Below, piece by piece: positions 5,175 to 5,951 of a stretch of 5,951 nt of DNA; the stretch's first letter is position 1, and each line of letters opens with the position of its first letter. The notes under the pieces are model-generated. The model made no database searches, had not been told where the DNA came from, and was given only the letters and a program-made list of their open reading frames with translations. A program made the translations under genes and the position numbers. This DNA is from Deltaproteobacteria bacterium. GTDB taxonomy: Bacteria > Desulfobacterota > Deferrisomatia > Deferrisomatales > Deferrisomataceae. The stretch is taken from positions 1 through 5,951 of the forward strand of contig JAADGT010000009.1 in NCBI GenBank assembly GCA_013152215.1, read 5' to 3'.

Positions 5175-5910
5175 GCTCGGCCACGAACGATCCCACGATC
5201 ACCTCGCTCTGGAGCTTGACGGGCATGCGGCGGGCGTCGTCGGTCAGCCACACGAAGATCCGGGCGCCCGGGCTCTTCTTGAAGATCCCCCCGATGCCTT
5301 CGATCCGGGGTTCGATCTTCACGGTGGCGAACGACCCCGCCGGGGTGTCGACGGTCTCCCGGCCGAGCACCCTGACGGTCCCGGTGACCAGCTTCTTCCC
5401 GTCGGTGATGTCCAGCACGACGGCGCGGTCGTCCGGCAGGGGCCGCAGCCGGTACGCGTAGAAGCAGGACAGGGGGTCCTGGACCCCGAGGGGGACGAGC
5501 AGCTCCTTCTTGAGCTCTCCGTTACGGAAGTAGCGGGAGGTCCCGGCCGCTGGATCGAACAGCACCTCCACCTCCCGCGGGTCCCCCCAGCCCTCCTTGG
5601 CCCGTTTGAAGTACCGCAGCGGAGCCAGGGATGCCGGGAGCACCGTGGACTCCACCCGGTTTCGGACCGGATACACGGTGTCGATGTACGGAAGGGTGCG
5701 GGCCCTGGCCCGAAATCGCACGGTGCCGTTGGGACCGGGGAGCACCTCCAGGGTGGCCCGGGCGGCGGGGATCACCCCCCACCGCACCCGGAACTCCAGC
5801 CGCTCCCCGATCAGGTCGGGGAGGCGGGGAGGGGGAGGGAGGGCCGGTCCGGCCCGGGCCGCGAGCAGAATTGAGAGGGTCGCAGCGAGGAGCGCGAGAC
5901 GATGTGCCAT
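5101..5910 (-). CDS. Exported DUF3108 domain protein
   Basis: This is a 269-residue predicted periplasmic protein of unknown biochemical role. Residues 1-20 form a Sec-type signal (short basic start, LALLAATLSILLAA core, likely cleavage after ARA), followed by a proline-rich linker. DUF3108 features follow in order: IGERLEFRVRWGVIPAARATLEV (34-56, split here as IGERLEF then RVRWGVIPAARATLEV), QDPLSCFYAYR (144-154), VDTPAGSFATVKIEP (187-201) and ARIFVWLTDDARRMPVKL (216-233). The fold is expected to be mainly beta, and such proteins are thought to sit in the envelope. The domain ends near residue 248; the remaining tail is proline-rich and is encoded antisense to the 3' end of rluD. There is no Shine-Dalgarno before the ATG, yet a -10-like TATGCT lies at leaderless distance. 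The family call is confident, the function is not known. Confidence 0.88.
   Translation of the reverse strand: MAHRLALLAATLSILLAARAGPALPPPPRLPDLIGERLEFRVRWGVIPAARATLEVLPGPNGTVRFRARARTLPYIDTVYPVRNRVESTVLPASLAPLRYFKRAKEGWGDPREVEVLFDPAAGTSRYFRNGELKKELLVPLGVQDPLSCFYAYRLRPLPDDRAVVLDITDGKKLVTGTVRVLGRETVDTPAGSFATVKIEPRIEGIGGIFKKSPGARIFVWLTDDARRMPVKLQSEVIVGSFVAELTEVREPPPPAPGSAPPGPPEPGP
5826..5843 (+). other. G-quadruplex motif opposite the start of the DUF3108 gene
   Basis: Four G-runs (4, 5, 3 and 3 bases) are separated by single A bases, a classic strong quadruplex pattern. It lies on the template strand of the DUF3108 gene, about 70 nt inside the coding region, opposite the proline-rich codons after the signal peptide. 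Coding constraint for Pro and Leu codons may be the whole cause. Confidence 0.5.
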
Positions 5911-5916
5911 GGGGCG

Positions 5917-5945
5917 AGCATACCCGAACCGAACGGCGGTTCCCA
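5917..5945 (-). promoter_or_regulatory. Candidate promoter of the DUF3108 gene
   Basis: On the minus strand TATGCT (5922-5917) matches 4 of 6 -10 bases and lies 17 nt after a weak TGGGAA (5945-5940, 3 of 6). The -10 ends only 6 nt before the ATG at 5910, so transcription would begin at or within a base or two of the start codon. A perfect inverted repeat GAACCG-5 nt-CGGTTC (5926-5942) lies in the spacer and could bind a regulator. Confidence 0.35.
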
Positions 5946-5951
5946 GCCGGC

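Noticed and set aside
3935..5461. Long plus-strand frame of over 500 codons
   Set aside because: It crosses uspA, rluD and the DUF3108 gene in the wrong frame, and its translation is Gly/Arg/Pro-rich noise.

Overview
The window is a very GC-rich stretch of what looks like a Gram-negative chromosome. An outer-membrane-type lipoprotein protease, an exported DUF3108 protein and the meso-diaminopimelate enzyme DapF all point that way. The gene mix, and a small acidic protein that resembles ones I associate with deltaproteobacteria, suggest a high-GC deltaproteobacterial (Desulfobacterota-like) organism. That placement is inference only. There are no tRNA or rRNA genes, no CRISPR array, no phage genes and no intact transposase.

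Layout, left to right. Positions 43-1371 (+) encode an M48 zinc metalloprotease lipoprotein with a TPR-like C-terminal half. Positions 1372-1654 hold no convincing gene. They are almost filled by an imperfect inverted repeat of about 263 bp (1396-1658), whose right edge carries the dapF stop codon. Positions 1655-2488 (-) are dapF, with a TTG start, and 2518-3153 (-) is a CoA-pyrophosphatase-type Nudix hydrolase with a GTG start. These two are spaced like an operon, with the Nudix gene first. A 134-bp divergent region (3154-3287) carries a plausible extended -10 promoter for an 88-residue protein of unknown function (3288-3554, +). That gene converges, with only 7 nt between stop codons, on a universal stress protein (3562-4011, -). 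A second divergent region (4012-4193) leads to an RluD-type 23S rRNA pseudouridine synthase (4194-5174, +). The last gene (5101-5910, -) encodes an exported DUF3108 protein. Its proline-rich tail is read antisense to the last 24 codons of rluD.

Most genes are housekeeping: envelope proteolysis, lysine/peptidoglycan precursor synthesis, nucleotide-cofactor clean-up, stress response and ribosome modification. No single pathway joins them all. The feature that ordinary annotation does not explain is the long inverted repeat at 1396-1658. It could be a MITE-like element, a pair of inverted copies of a small structured unit, or a structured RNA or bidirectional terminator. Smaller points of interest are the antisense coding overlap at 5101-5174, a possible leaderless start for the DUF3108 gene, and a strong G-quadruplex motif opposite its signal-peptide junction.
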